From Globodera rostochiensis (lineage: Eukaryota > Nematoda > Chromadorea > Rhabditida > Heteroderidae): a stretch of 64,000 nucleotides of DNA. The notes under the pieces are model-generated. The model was not told the origin of the DNA and searched no databases. It worked only from the letters and a program-made list of their open reading frames with translations. Where the stretch lies: assembly GCA_018350325.1 (NCBI GenBank), contig JAEVLN010000014.1, positions 434,001-498,000 of the forward strand. The letters are read 5' to 3'. Positions 24,472 to 36,300 of the stretch are shown in pieces; within the stretch, counting starts at the first letter, position 1; every line of letters begins with the position of its first letter. The position numbers were made by a program, and so were the translations under genes.

Positions 24472-24950
24472 TTAAAATTTAATTTTTGCCTCATTTCCGT
24501 TCACAAATGCTTCGTAAAGCAATTTCGAGTGCTCTGGACTGTTACAATTTGAACGGCCAAAACACCAACATCGAATGCTTCCTACAAAACAAAAAAATGG
24601 ATTTATTTTTGTGTAAAAAAACGTTAAAAGTTTTTGCTTTTTTGCCAGACCCGATCTTTTTCGGATACAGCCGGAGCCGAACTGCTCGCCAAACTCGCCC
24701 TTCAGCACACAAACAAATTGGTTCCGATCCAAATATTCATAAAAAGTGATGGCATTTCGCTGTAAAAACAATAAAAATAGAGCTTCTTTAATATTTTTAA
24801 AAGATTTTAACGGTAAATTTTTGTTTGAAAAACTGATCCAAAACAACGAAAAAATACACCAATTTTTGTTGTCGGGAACCAGCCCTACCTGAATTCGAAT
24901 GCGGCATCCAACTGTTTGTGCCGGACAAGTTTCGCTGACCAACCCGAACC
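24472..24950 (-). CDS. Cysteine-rich, possibly three-finger/Ly6-like secreted protein (5' end missing)
   Basis: Three exons join in phase: 24889-24950, 24651-24759 and 24472-24581, with a TAA at 24472. About 93 residues are visible. Cysteines are patterned as C-x6-C, then a single C, then GC, then C-W-C and NCN (motif IRCWCFGRSNCN near the end). A closely spaced CxC followed by CN near the C-terminus is typical of Ly6/uPAR-like or nematode ET-module extracellular proteins. No membrane segment or signal peptide is visible because the first exon was not found. Family assignment is inference; the function is unknown. Confidence 0.45.
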
Positions 24951-27900
24951 CTAAACGATGAATAATCATAACATTTGTATTATTTTTTAAATTTAATTTT
25001 TAGTTTTTAGTGACTTCAATTTTAAGCTTTTTTGATGGATCTGCTGGAGCAGTGCAAAAAAACATTGAAAATTTTAAATCTTTTTGGTAAAAAAAATGCA
25101 CAAATTTAGAAAATAAATTAATTCCGTTTATTTTTCATTTAAATCTGATAATTTTACCGATTAGCCTTAATCATAGGCCATTTAATAGGACATTTAACGA
25201 GTGTATTCCCCTCAGGACTTTTTAATTAAAGAGCTTGGGGCGTTTTAATTCTTTTTATGTATAAAATTTAATTTTTACCGACGCAATAAAATGCCCTATG
25301 GGTCCTTTTGGCAACAAAATTGCCGCCCGATGACCAAATCGGAGCAATTTATTGGCTTTTCCCCGGAGGGAATGCCGTGCATGATGAGTTGCTCATTTAA
25401 CGACTTCCGGGCTATGGCCAGAGGCCAAAGAATTCTTCGGTTGGAAATTCAAAAAAAAATTCTTAATCCAATTTGTTGCTTCAAATAAATGTTACATACG
25501 TCCTTACTATTAGGGTACGAATTTTTAAATTTTGATTAATTTTTGGACTCCCAAAATGTTAAATTTTACAAACCTCCTATGCTGGCTATGTATTGAATTT
25601 TCATAATTATTAATTAGAAGCGCGTAAAAGGGAATAAATTTTAAATTTTCATAATTTTCGGACCCTCCTTAAGCCCCTAAGCCCATTGGCTACTTGTCTG
25701 TACATGACCCATAAATTGTCGTTGGCAAATCCCCCCCCCCCCCTCAGGGAAGAGAATGCTCGTCCATCATCTTCCGTTGTCCCCCGAGGGATCCCATCAC
25801 ATCCGTGCCAATCCCGGCTTCCCCTTCCCCACCGCACTGAAAAGCCGCCCAATTTGTTTTTGACCAACAAAATTTGGCACATTCTTGGGCGGATGCATAA
25901 AAGTTAAGATTTAAGGCAAATTTTGAAAAATTTTAAATTGCAACAAAAAATTTATTCAAATTTTGAAATCATACAAAACAATTTTAACAAAAATTTCCCT
26001 TAAAATGAATATATAGATTTTTAACAATAAAATGGCGATATTTAAAAATATTTTGACAAAAAAACATTTTTTGTCAAAAGTCCATACGCCCAAAAAGAGA
26101 AATAAATTTTTGTGTTGTTAAATTTTTTTACCCCCCCCCCCCCTCCTATCCTTGCAACCAGAAGAAAACTAATTGAATTTTAGGCCTCAAAATGCTCCGT
26201 TGGGATTTTGAAATGGCGTTGAAAGGCCCCCCGAGGGGCACAAAGATTCATTGTTTCGCCCCGGGCCCATTGGTCATCAGCCCGTCTGAAACAAAAATTG
26301 AATTAGGCGCTTTTGCACCACAAAAATTTCAGCGCCTCGAGGCATTGGGGGGGGGGGGATTATTGACGCAAAAAAGAATTTTGGAAAAATTTAAAAAATC
26401 GCAAAAATAGCCACGGCTATTAAAATTTAGTGCCACGGTCATTCAAAATAACTATTGCCTCCGATATTTTTAACTAAATTAATTTTGTTTAAAAAATATT
26501 TGAGCGTTTTTTATGCCTGCTCTGGACACCAAACAGCGCATGTCCGCGGCGGCGGCGGCGCCATTAACATTTCTGGACAAAAATGAGAATGCCAAAACAA
26601 ATGTTGCGCACAATGGCAGCAGCATTGGCCTATAATTTTTCTAAAATAATAACAATTTTAATTAAATTTCAATTTGATTTAATAGGGCATGGAAATTGGT
26701 CTTTTATTGCGGCCAAAAATTCGGACTTTTCTTCACATTTATTATATATATGGATGTATGATGAGGAAAATGGCGATTTGGCCAATAAATTCAATTGTTC
26801 ACGCCAAAATTTGATTATTTTATTGCCTGAGGGCAAACGGGGAAGAAGCATTGAAGAAAATTGCCGGGGGGGGGGGGGGTACGAATGATTGCGGAAGGAA
26901 CGCAACGTTCCGATTTTTCGACTGAAATATAATCATCAAAAAAAAACGTTTTGAATTTAAATGTGAGTAGAGATAGGCGTGTAATTTTATTTATTTTAAA
27001 AAGATTTTTAGCAAATTTATGGCAATATTATACCGAAAGTATATATAATAAAAAGGAAAGTTCGGGTGGCAGCAGTGGGGCCAATTTGAGAGCCAATATA
27101 TTCCCCTGAGGGGCGGGCGATGGTGTCACTGTGCCAGAGTTCCTCTAGCTGCAAGATTTTGTGTGGGATGAAGCGAAAAATGTACTCGGCGCAACAACTA
27201 AAAAAGGTCCGCCCACCCAATCCCCCGGGGGGGGGGGGGGCGTGGCCTGTGAATGCCCTTTAGGCATTTGCCCTCCTCTGCTGGTGGTCGAGCTGTTCAC
27301 CTCCTCTGCTGGTGGTCGAGCTGTTCACCTCCTCTGCTGGTGGTTGAGCTGTTCAAGTCTCGGTGTGCGTCGTCGAGTCTTAGCTCAAAATGTTGGGTTA
27401 TTTTTAGAGACGGATTATTGAAAAACCCCGGATCAGGATTTTGGGAATGACCAAGACCAACAATCGGTCCCAATTCTTGGCAACATTTTGCTCCAAAATT
27501 TACCGTTCTTGTCCTAGGAAGTTTGAAGATTTTGGAAAATGCTCTTTTCGTCAAATTTGCTGTTTAAATTCTTTTGATTTTGAATTGATGCAGCTATTTA
27601 ATAAAAAGATTATTTGCTCATGAAAAATATTTGGTAAATAAATTGCTCGAAATGCCAAAATGTTCTGTTCGACTGATTTGAATTATTTAGTCTACCTTTA
27701 TTTGTACTGGACAAAAAAAGGTATAGAAAATCGAGACCAGAAACTTGAACAAAAATTTTCGACCCATCAATTCACAATTAAAAGCAACATTTTCAATATT
27801 TCTTTGTCCATTAAATACTCATTTTTGACCTTGGTAACACTTTATTATTCTGAATAAAAATGCCAAACTTCACAGGAACCCGGCCGGCATTTAAACTGAT

Positions 27901-28037
27901 ACTGATCAAAAAACAATCAAGTCCAAAAGCCGCAGCAGACATGTCAAGTCCAACATTCAAAATCAAGTCCGAATAGTAATCATCCAAAACTTAAAAATTG
28001 AAGTTTTAAAATTTATTTTTTGGAAATTACAAACATT
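24951..28037. other. Gene-poor repeat-containing region
   Basis: No gene model with consistent splice sites was found. The region contains C/G homopolymer runs near 25731, 26131, 26348, 26867 and 27226, GC-rich palindromes (for example near 26229 and 27105), and the 28-bp tandem at 27273. An open minus-strand segment at ~27820-28010 has no clear exon partner. Confidence 0.5.
27273..27355. repeat. 28-bp tandem repeat, three copies
   Basis: The unit CTCCTCTGCTGGTGGTCGAG plus CTGTTCAC is repeated at 27273, 27301 and 27329. The first two copies are identical; the third has one C-to-T change and a diverged last base. Confidence 0.92.
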
Positions 28038-28449
28038 TTAAGAGTCGGTTGAGCAGCTCCAGCTCGCCTCCTTCGATGAATGCATAAACGGCTTCTAAAT
28101 TACATTTTCATCCTTAAGTCATTTTGTACCCCTGAAAAATAACATACGTCGAATATATTTTTGTCCAATTGTCCAAAATTGGCTACCGGCAAATGAGTGT
28201 TAGCAAAATTCGCAATTTCTAAATTAAAAAAAGATTTTGTTTCAATCGGAAATCGCGTAATTTTCCCGCGGGAATCCCGTTTCCGCCGATCTCTATGCTA
28301 ATTAGAAGGATGAAAAGTTTAAAGACGATAAAAGTTGACTTACCCTCGTAAAATCGTTTTGCCTCAATTAGGGCCACATCTCCCGTATAAGCCTTGATTG
28401 TTGCGCGTATTGAGTCAGCCGCCACTCGACATTGGTCATCGATATCCAT
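28038..28449 (-). CDS. Small unrecognised protein, 77 aa, three exons
   Basis: The ATG is at 28449 (MDIDDQCRVAADSIRATIKA). Exons 28344-28449, 28148-28218 and 28038-28094 join in one frame (106+71+57 nt) with GTAAGT and GTATGT donors and TTTAG/TTCTAG-type acceptors, ending at TAA. The central part reads IANFANTHLPVANFGQLDKN. There is no signal peptide or membrane segment. The last exon also reads well in another frame (FIEGGELELLNRLLK), so its acceptor may differ and the C-terminus is less certain than the first two exons. No family was recognised. Confidence 0.45.
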
Positions 28450-29558
28450 CTAAAATCATTGGGAATTATTGAGTTCGAGATTGGAGTGCAAAATTGAAAA
28501 TAATCTTAAAATTTAAAAATTCGCCTCCCTAAATTATAATTTTTTAAAAAGCCAATCACCAATTGTGAGACGGACCGATTGTGGAATGAAGTGAACAAAA
28601 AGATTGAATTCCCTACTTTAGTTTAGTTGTAACATTTTTGCAGCGACGCTTTCACACTGCTCCTGAGAATGATCGAAAGATAGCAATCTTCCGACCGATC
28701 CTTTATAGCCATTTCTGTTTTTTGTGCTATGAAACATTTTTTTTTACTTTTAAGAGAATGGCCGACCGACATTATAAACAGGAAGGTGCAAAAGTTTATA
28801 TGCACTCGGAAAAAGGGGGAGGCTGGCAGATCAGCAGATGAGAGCTTTTGACACTCATTTAACCGCCCGGGGCTGAGCGAAAGCGGACGGACAAGCCGGG
28901 ATCTGGTGGTGAATGAGTTCAGCTTCCTTCGCCTCCTCAATTGATCAATTGTTTTCCGTTTAGTGGACTGCTTGTCCACCCCCCGTCCTCGTTGCAACCG
29001 CCGCCGGCGTCAGCAAATCGTCCATGGATCAGTTCTCGGTTCTGCGGGCACGTGCCACTCTGAGAGAAACTACAGTCTCACACTGGCGTGCTGTCATTTG
29101 GGTTACCGTAATTCCGACGCATGCCCGCCATAATTGCTACCGTTTCCCTCTACAGTACTTTCGGCGCCCGAGGGGCGGAGGGTGAAGAGGAGAGGGTTTG
29201 CTCGGCAAAAAGATGGGTAAGCCGCATTTTAAAGGAGATCAATCATTAGTCGATCACTTTTTTGATCGGATTCATACCCAAAAACTGATCGGATTGGTTT
29301 GATTTTTTTTAAGAGTTTAATGATCACTTTCGCTGATCTGTATTTGATTGTTTTGATTAGAAATCGACTTAATCAATCAACCACTTTGAATTTGACGGAC
29401 TTGATTCGTTGCTAATTATTGTCTTTATCAGGCCGTTAATTGATTAAAGTGGTCAAGTTTCGAGCATTATGAGATCAGGGACTGGATCAAATAAGATCAT
29501 CGGATCTTTGATTTATTTAAATTATTTTTTATAAATAATTAAACTTTTAATTGTTTAA
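28450..29558. other. No supported gene
   Basis: AT-rich sequence with a GATC-dense stretch at ~29240-29510. A 56-codon plus-strand frame starting at 29025 (MDQFSVLRARATLRE) could be a first exon of the downstream gene, but no donor site fits clearly. Confidence 0.4.
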
Positions 29559-30289
29559 ATGAACAAATGTGCACAGGTGATCCAGCGCTATCTGGAGCTG
29601 AAGCAGCAGCAGCAGAAGCAACATTTGCTGAAGTCGGAGCATCAGAGGCGATCCGATGGTGATTTTGATCAAAATTTTTTGAGTTTATTCACAGATCAGA
29701 TCACTTACTTATTCTTGAGAAAAAAAAAGAAAGAAAAACAATAAAAAGCTGAATTCTCTCATCTCCATTCATTCATTTCAGATCAAAGCTGAAGTGGACG
29801 CATCTCGCTGCTCAACAAACGTTGTCCCGCCTATGATCAGCTGCTGCTCCCGAGTCGGCATCGCTTCAGAAACTTTGTGCCATTGTCATCCGGAACATCC
29901 GGCAGCGGAAGAAACGGGAGCGGTTGTGGCGGCACGTTGTTTGAGTGAGTTGTGTGTTTTTCGTTACAAAATTTTGATTTACAGTAATCATGAGGAATGG
30001 ATGTCTGGCGGCGGCTGATCATGCGGCGCTAATTCATTGTCGCCCGCGGCGTTTGCCTCTCCGAAGAGTGCGTCAATGAACATTACGCTACAGGGGGCGG
30101 TGCCGGTGGTGATGTGTCAGCTTCATCTCAGGTAGGTTTGAACAAACAAACAAACAAATTTCGGCATTGATTCAGGTTTGCTCTCCGCTGGGTTCGTACT
30201 GCTCCACCTTTGGCATGTCCGGTGCCAGGTTGATGCCACTCTTTCACTCGCTTGCACAACAGCAACACTGTTTAACAGCCGAATTTTAA
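29559..30289 (+). CDS. Unrecognised plus-strand gene
   Basis: The ATG at 29559 opens MNKCAQVIQRYLELKQQQQK, with a donor near 29669. A second exon starts just after TTTCAG near 29780 and is Ser/Gly-rich in its best frame. A third segment ends at ~30131 (ECVNEHYATGGGAGG) with a GTAGGT donor. The last exon, 30176-30289, is clean: TTCAG acceptor, VCSPLGSYCSTFGMSGARLM, TAA. Joining phases between exons 1 and 2 is ambiguous, so the product is uncertain. No family was recognised. Confidence 0.35.
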
Positions 30290-31371
30290 ATCAAAATTTT
30301 GAAGAAAATATATTTTTAAATTAAATTATATGCCTATTTTTGGCCAAATTCGTTAAAAAAATGATCAAAAGCGAAAACAATTTGGGGACGCAAAGAATTG
30401 AGGACCGCTGAGACATGGCACAGCTGATGCAACTGTCTACGAGCCTTAGTCGGACGTGCCGGCGGACCGGGCAACACTGCACGCGCACTTGAACAAGCAT
30501 CGGCATCCCGATGCAAGAAGTGCAAATGGAACAAAAGGTTCATCAACGGGTTGAGCATGGACTGCTTGGTGAGGAAGCGTTTGGCAACATTCCGGCGGTC
30601 GCTGAATTAGCGAGAAGATTCGATGGGATCAATGCATCGATTTGCACAAGGGGCACACTCTTCCCCATTGGCCACGCAATTTTTGTCCGGTCGATGGAAT
30701 CAATTTGTAGCGGGAGCAGTGGGCAAAGCAAAAGCAAATCGATGTATCGAACGAATGGATTGAATTGAATGGGCGAAAGGATTGGGGGGAATGAATGCAC
30801 TTGGCCCGTGTTTCCTATCCATTTTGTCAGGGGGAGGATGTCGACGAGCGCTTGCACTAAAAATATCAAATTTGCCTTATCAAACACGAACTTGACAATT
30901 TTATTTTCTTGAAAGTTTTTCTTGTTCTTCTAAGGCTTCTGTTTTTTTAGAACCCAGGTTCGGCAAAGTTGGATCGCAAATGGGTTGCTTGTGCATTTAA
31001 AATAACAAAAAATGTTGTTTTGTTCGCTGCCAATCACTAATTTGGGCAGACATTTTTGAATGTTATGAATTTTTCAAAATTCGCCAGCTCGCTTCAAAAG
31101 TATTCTGAACCAAAAATTGTTCGTTCGTTCTGCCTGAGTCCTAGCCGGCCTATTTGTGCAACTCAGTTAAAAGAGAAATCGACTTTCTCAATGATTTTGC
31201 TACACCATTGCCAATTTCGGGTGCATCAACCATGCCCCCCCCCCTCCACACACATTAAGCTTCACAACAATTTTAAACACATTTTTTTAACAAAACAACA
31301 ACACTCGCCAACCAACAAAATCTCTCCATATCATGTCTGTCTTCACGCCGCAATGAATTCGATTGATCTTC
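30290..31371. other. Intergenic; open minus-strand frames of unclear status
   Basis: Two long overlapping minus-strand frames (30334-30558 and 30543-30887) and one plus-strand frame (30511-30768) coexist in this less AT-rich stretch. None shows a recognisable motif or clear splice structure. A short C run lies near 31231. The right end is the 3' flank of the RPL10A gene. Confidence 0.4.
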
Positions 31372-32795
31372 TCAGAACAGACGAACCGCGGTGCCCATCG
31401 TCGACTTGATGTTCAGCGAGCGCACATTTTGCCAATTCTTCTTCAGCAACGAGACAAGAAAGTTGACACCCAACGAAATGTTGGCCACCAAATCCTCCTG
31501 CGACATCTCAACATGGCCAATCGCAACAGCCAAACATAGCACCTGAAGGGAAAAAAATTGACCTGTTTGAGAACCCCCCGAGAAATCGGACTCAAACAAG
31601 AACGTCAAAAATTCATTTTCTTCTAATATAATTACACTTTTTTTAAAGCTCCGAATGGGTGCATTGTTCTTAAGTACTTACTTAATTAGACCCGAAAATT
31701 CGATAACAAATTAATTTTACAACCTAGACCAAGTTTGCTGATTGAAACAAACCTTTTTCATCTGAAATTTGACGGTCGCCTTCACTTCGTCCACCTTCGT
31801 TGTCAGCACGTCATTGTGTGACACCACACTGGGGAACTTGCCCGCCTTGTTCAGCCCCGGTCCGAGAATACGAGGAATTTGTCTAAAAAATCGAAATTAA
31901 AACATAAAAAACCATTTATTGCACTTTTAAGCGATGGGACTAACCAATTTTGATAACATTCTTAGTACTAAGCGAAACTTTTTCTAAAAGAAATTTTCGG
32001 TGTCCATTTTGACCTACTTGATGAGCGACTCGGAGGCAAGAAATGCGTCGTAGCTTTTGCTGAGCTTCTTGATCAGCTTCTTATCCTTGTTCAACTTCTT
32101 CAAGTCGTCTGCCGTCATGCACGGAATGTTGTTGGCGGTGGCCTCGTCAAAATGCTTTTGGTCGCCAAGCACACAAACCTTCGTTTTCGGGCGAGGAATG
32201 TGCTTCAGCCTAAAGATTATCAGAATTGCCTTTACAGAAAAACAATTTTTGAAAATTTTAACATTGAAAGATGGACAGACAATATCTTAAAATTAGATCG
32301 GACCGGGTAATGGGTAAATCCAAATATCAGTATTCCTGAGTCCAACTAGTTTTATCTTGAAAACGTTAGCTTTCAAAACTGTTTCGATTATATTCCTTTT
32401 TTTAAAAATTCGAAAGCCCATCCAACTATAACAAACCGTTACGCGTTCTTCTAAATCGGACACGTCCAATCAGAAAATTAAATATATTAACGGAAGTGAT
32501 GCAAAAAGCACATCACACACTTCCTCCCCGGATGGTTTAAAGACCCTGGGTTCGGGTCTGACTTCAGTTTCAACGGCCATTTACCTAACAGTTCCACTGA
32601 AACGTTTGTCCTTCTGTGGGTCGTAGTTTTTCAGCGCAATTTGTAATTCAATCTAAAAAAAGAGAGTCAAACATTTAAAAAGGGGCATAAATCGCAAACC
32701 GTTTCCCGGAAATTGCGCTTTTTCTCTTGGGACTTCTGCAATACTTCGGCCACACAATCATTCAACTGGTCACGCGTGATTTTGCTGCCACTCAT
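31372..32795 (-). CDS. RPL10A: 60S ribosomal protein L10a (uL1)
   Basis: This is a component of the large ribosomal subunit L1 stalk. Five exons join exactly in phase: 32700-32795, 32585-32652, 32018-32209, 31753-31882 and 31542-31372. The ATG is at 32795 ([19 protein letters not shown]) and the TGA ends at 31372 after MGTAVRLF. Conserved family segments include [22 protein letters not shown] and the C-terminal [12 protein letters not shown]. The length of about 217 residues fits the family. All introns are GT-AG. The gene is divergent from the ARM/BTB gene, with 530 bp between start codons, so regulatory sequence may be shared. Confidence 0.97.
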
Positions 32796-33325
32796 TTTAA
32801 GTCCAAAAACAGTTTTTTCCTATTAAATCTAAAAGTTTTAACACTTTCTTTCATGGATAAGACAGGCCCTCAAATGACCCCTGAATTCAATACGTTTCTG
32901 GTTTTTTTGGTATTCCATGTTCGAATTTGGGGTTGGCAAGTTGAACCCAAATGGCTGGCTGATGGTTATACTAGTACAAAATAAAAACAGAACTGTTTAC
33001 TGTTTGTGTATAAGAAGAGATTCGAAAAGCTATGTAGTTTCATTTATTGTATTCTAAACCAAAAATGTTGGGTCCCAGTAGACCCATTGAAAAAATAGTT
33101 TCGAATTGTTTGCAATATAGTTTAGATATAGGTAGTTTAGTTGAAAGCTTGAAGATTTCTGTATATTGTAAATGTGTAAACGTTTTGAAGAAAAAAGGAG
33201 CTGACGAAACTGAAGATTTCGAACTGTATTATTCGTTGTAAAACATATATTTAAAAAACATTTAAAATTTTGCATTTTTTAATTTTTTCAAGAAAAATAA
33301 AAACATTTCTTTTAGGCATCAAAAA
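32796..33325. promoter_or_regulatory. Divergent intergenic/promoter interval
   Basis: This is the 530-bp interval between the RPL10A start codon and the ARM/BTB start codon, which diverge. A TTTAG acceptor at 33315, 11 bases before the plus-strand ATG, could be a spliced-leader addition site. A 64-codon frame at 33047-33241 has no recognised similarity. No TATA box was identified with confidence. Confidence 0.4.
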
Positions 33326-36300
33326 ATGGAACAAAAACGAATAAAACTGGAAAATCCGACACCACCAACAAAAAGTTCATCAGCTTCAACCTACGATCCC
33401 AGGCAAATCATTGACGCACTTGGGCTTTTCCGTTCTAAACCTCAAAAAGCGCAAGCGGAGCTTCTTCGACTGAAAAAGGTAATATTTTAATGAATTTTTG
33501 TTTAATTTGAAAATCTGTTCTTAATCGTCAAAATTTTGCAAATTTTTTAGAGACTAATGGATTTGAAAACCGCAACAATAATAATTTATACTTCAGCTTT
33601 AGTGCACAAAAAAAGGGGCGATACTTGCAAAGAACCCTTTTTTGAAAAAATGCAAAACCATAGGGGGGACCCGTTTGGATTTTCATCAAAAAAAAAATTA
33701 TTTTTTCTCAAATCTGTTAAGATTCACACACATTTTTGTATTAATTTATAAGCTGATGACGAAAATAAATTGTTAAAGAAAAAAAATTTTCATGAAAAAT
33801 AAAGGTTCCTCCCTTTTGCATTTTTTTTTCAAGGTTTCTTTGCAAGTAGCACAAAAAAGGTTGCATAATATTTTTCGATGTTTCTTTCATTTTAATATTT
33901 CATTTATTGTACCAGTATGTTGATTTTTGCATTTTTTTAAATTAAATCATTAAGCCTAGGGGGTTTATCTGTTGAATAAAAAAATGTTATTAAATTTTCA
34001 GCATTTGGACAGCAAAGAGCGTGTGCTGGCCTTCCTGGAATACGACAACAAATCAGCCTACCGAGCATTGCTTTCCCACATTATCGGGCTCGCCGACAAT
34101 TTTTTTGTTGCTCCCTATGAAGTGGACTTGGCACGTCAACAAATTGTCACCATTCTGCGCGAATTGTGCAGCGTTGTGGCCAACCTATGCCACTTTTCTG
34201 TGTTGGCATGCATCGAAGTGAGAATGATTGGAAATGGACACGGGCTCATTGAAATAGGCCAAAGGCAATAGGCCAACTACCCGGGACTCGAGAAAAACGA
34301 AAAAAAAACTTTGTTTTTTGTTGTTTGTCCTTTTTTATGTGGCAAAGACAGAGGGAAATAGCCTTTTTGGCGTCATTTCATATGTCCTAATTTTTGACAC
34401 AATGTGCAGATTTTTCTTGGTCTTACTACCCCCCGTTTTATTAAATGTTCCTTGAGCACTTTGGTAGCATTTTCTTTTTTAGCACCTTAAAACCTATTAT
34501 CCTTTTTATAATTAATTCAGCAATGATAATGGTTCGATTATGGTTCTATTTTTGATTAATAATTTTTAAAAGGGTTTCGGGCTTTAAAATTCAAATTTTT
34601 TTGGGGCTTTCTCTTATACGGGTAAAATGTTTTTCATTTCTTTTAAAAATTAATTTTTTTTTTCGTAATTCTCTAGACGTGCTTGCATTTCGATGATCTT
34701 TGTCGCGTGTTCATCCAGGTCCTTCAAGACGTAAACCAAACGGAGGAACATTTGTTGTCAACATTGCGATGTCCTGTGCTTAGGCTGATTGGTTAGCTTT
34801 AAACTTTAAACTCGAGCAGTGAAAAAAACCGAATTTTATTCCTTAAAGACAAGCGCTCGTCCATCGAAAATTTTTTTTATAATAATTCAAAATTGGCATT
34901 GGAATTTTGCTTGCGTTTTCAAACAATAAAATCTGTGTTGGACCAAAACCCGGTTCAGTTTCGGTTTTTTTCTGGCATTCCATCAAAAAAACGGGTTTCT
35001 TCAATGCAATTTTTGCCAGATTTTTCAAAATTTTCCATTGTTTCCCTATTTAGGCAATTTATGCGAGGTGAAGGAGGCGGCCACTTATGTGGCGTTGCGT
35101 GCGCGGTTGTTGGACCTGGTGGCGTCCAGCGTGGCTCGGCCACAACCGTCCGCGGGCGAAGGTGCCGCAGACGACGACGAGGACAAAGCGCCGCTGGAAC
35201 AGCGACAGGAGCAGGGATTAAATTCAAGTAATCACTGAAATTCCAAAACATATTAGTCCTCGGGAGTTTCGGCTGTTTTTTTCGCTTGGACAAAAATAAG
35301 ATCACATTCATCAACACTCTTGAAAACCGTAAAATGAGACAATGATGACTATCGATTGGGACGTTTTTTTGTTGGAATTTCTTAATCATTTAATTTATGT
35401 CCCCGATCAGTCCATTAGTTTTTGTTCCCAAAGGGGGATGCTTTCGGCTAGTGTATTTCTAATATATGTAGATGATGAACACTACTATGCACTACGAGTG
35501 CTGCGACTGTTGGCCACACGACGGAAACATTCAAATGTGAGTGGGTGGGTGGGACCAAATTCCAAAGACTTAATTAATCTGGCGGCATCCATTCTTTAAA
35601 TGTACATATAGAATCGTCCAAACCATTAAAATTACCTAAGGCAACAAACAAATTGATTTCCTCTAACATACTATGCCAGAATTTTTTTGCTTGTTGTTTT
35701 CTAATTTAAGTCTGTATCCTTGGCCAATAAATTCCCACCAATTTTATATTCACCGAATATAGAACAATGTAAATAGTGTTGTTGGCTCCGACATATTTAA
35801 AATAGGTTGAAAAGGAATACAACAAGACAGTGCAAAATGCGCGATGAGCGAGTTTTTTCTAAAACAAAAATCAATGAAATGGGGGCACAATTAGAGTTTT
35901 GTGAATTCTGAACGAATGTTGTTGAGAATATGGAAAAAATGTTTTTTTGTTGGAAATTCGAGCGCGAGTATATTAAAAAAAAGAACCCCGGTAATTCCTC
36001 TAACGGTCCAAAACAGAGCAAATAGAAAATTAGTCCCAAAAATCGCGAACCGGTGCAAACAGAACTTAATTTTCAATCTTTGGACCTCATCAAAAAAAGG
36101 GAAAACAGCTACCGATCAATCAACAGAAAAAATAGCATTCAGAACACAAAAAAATCAGTGAACGCTCTTCGCCTCAATGGCATTTTGTTTGCTTGCCCGC
36201 TAACGTCGTCCGAACATCCTCCCCTTTGCTCAATTGTTGAATCGCCTCGGCTGAAACTGCTGGTGTGCTTGCATGTGCGCGGCGTTGGTGCGCTGCGCCG

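Noticed and set aside
32057..32290. Plus-strand frame of 77 codons
   Set aside because: It is antisense to RPL10A exon 3.
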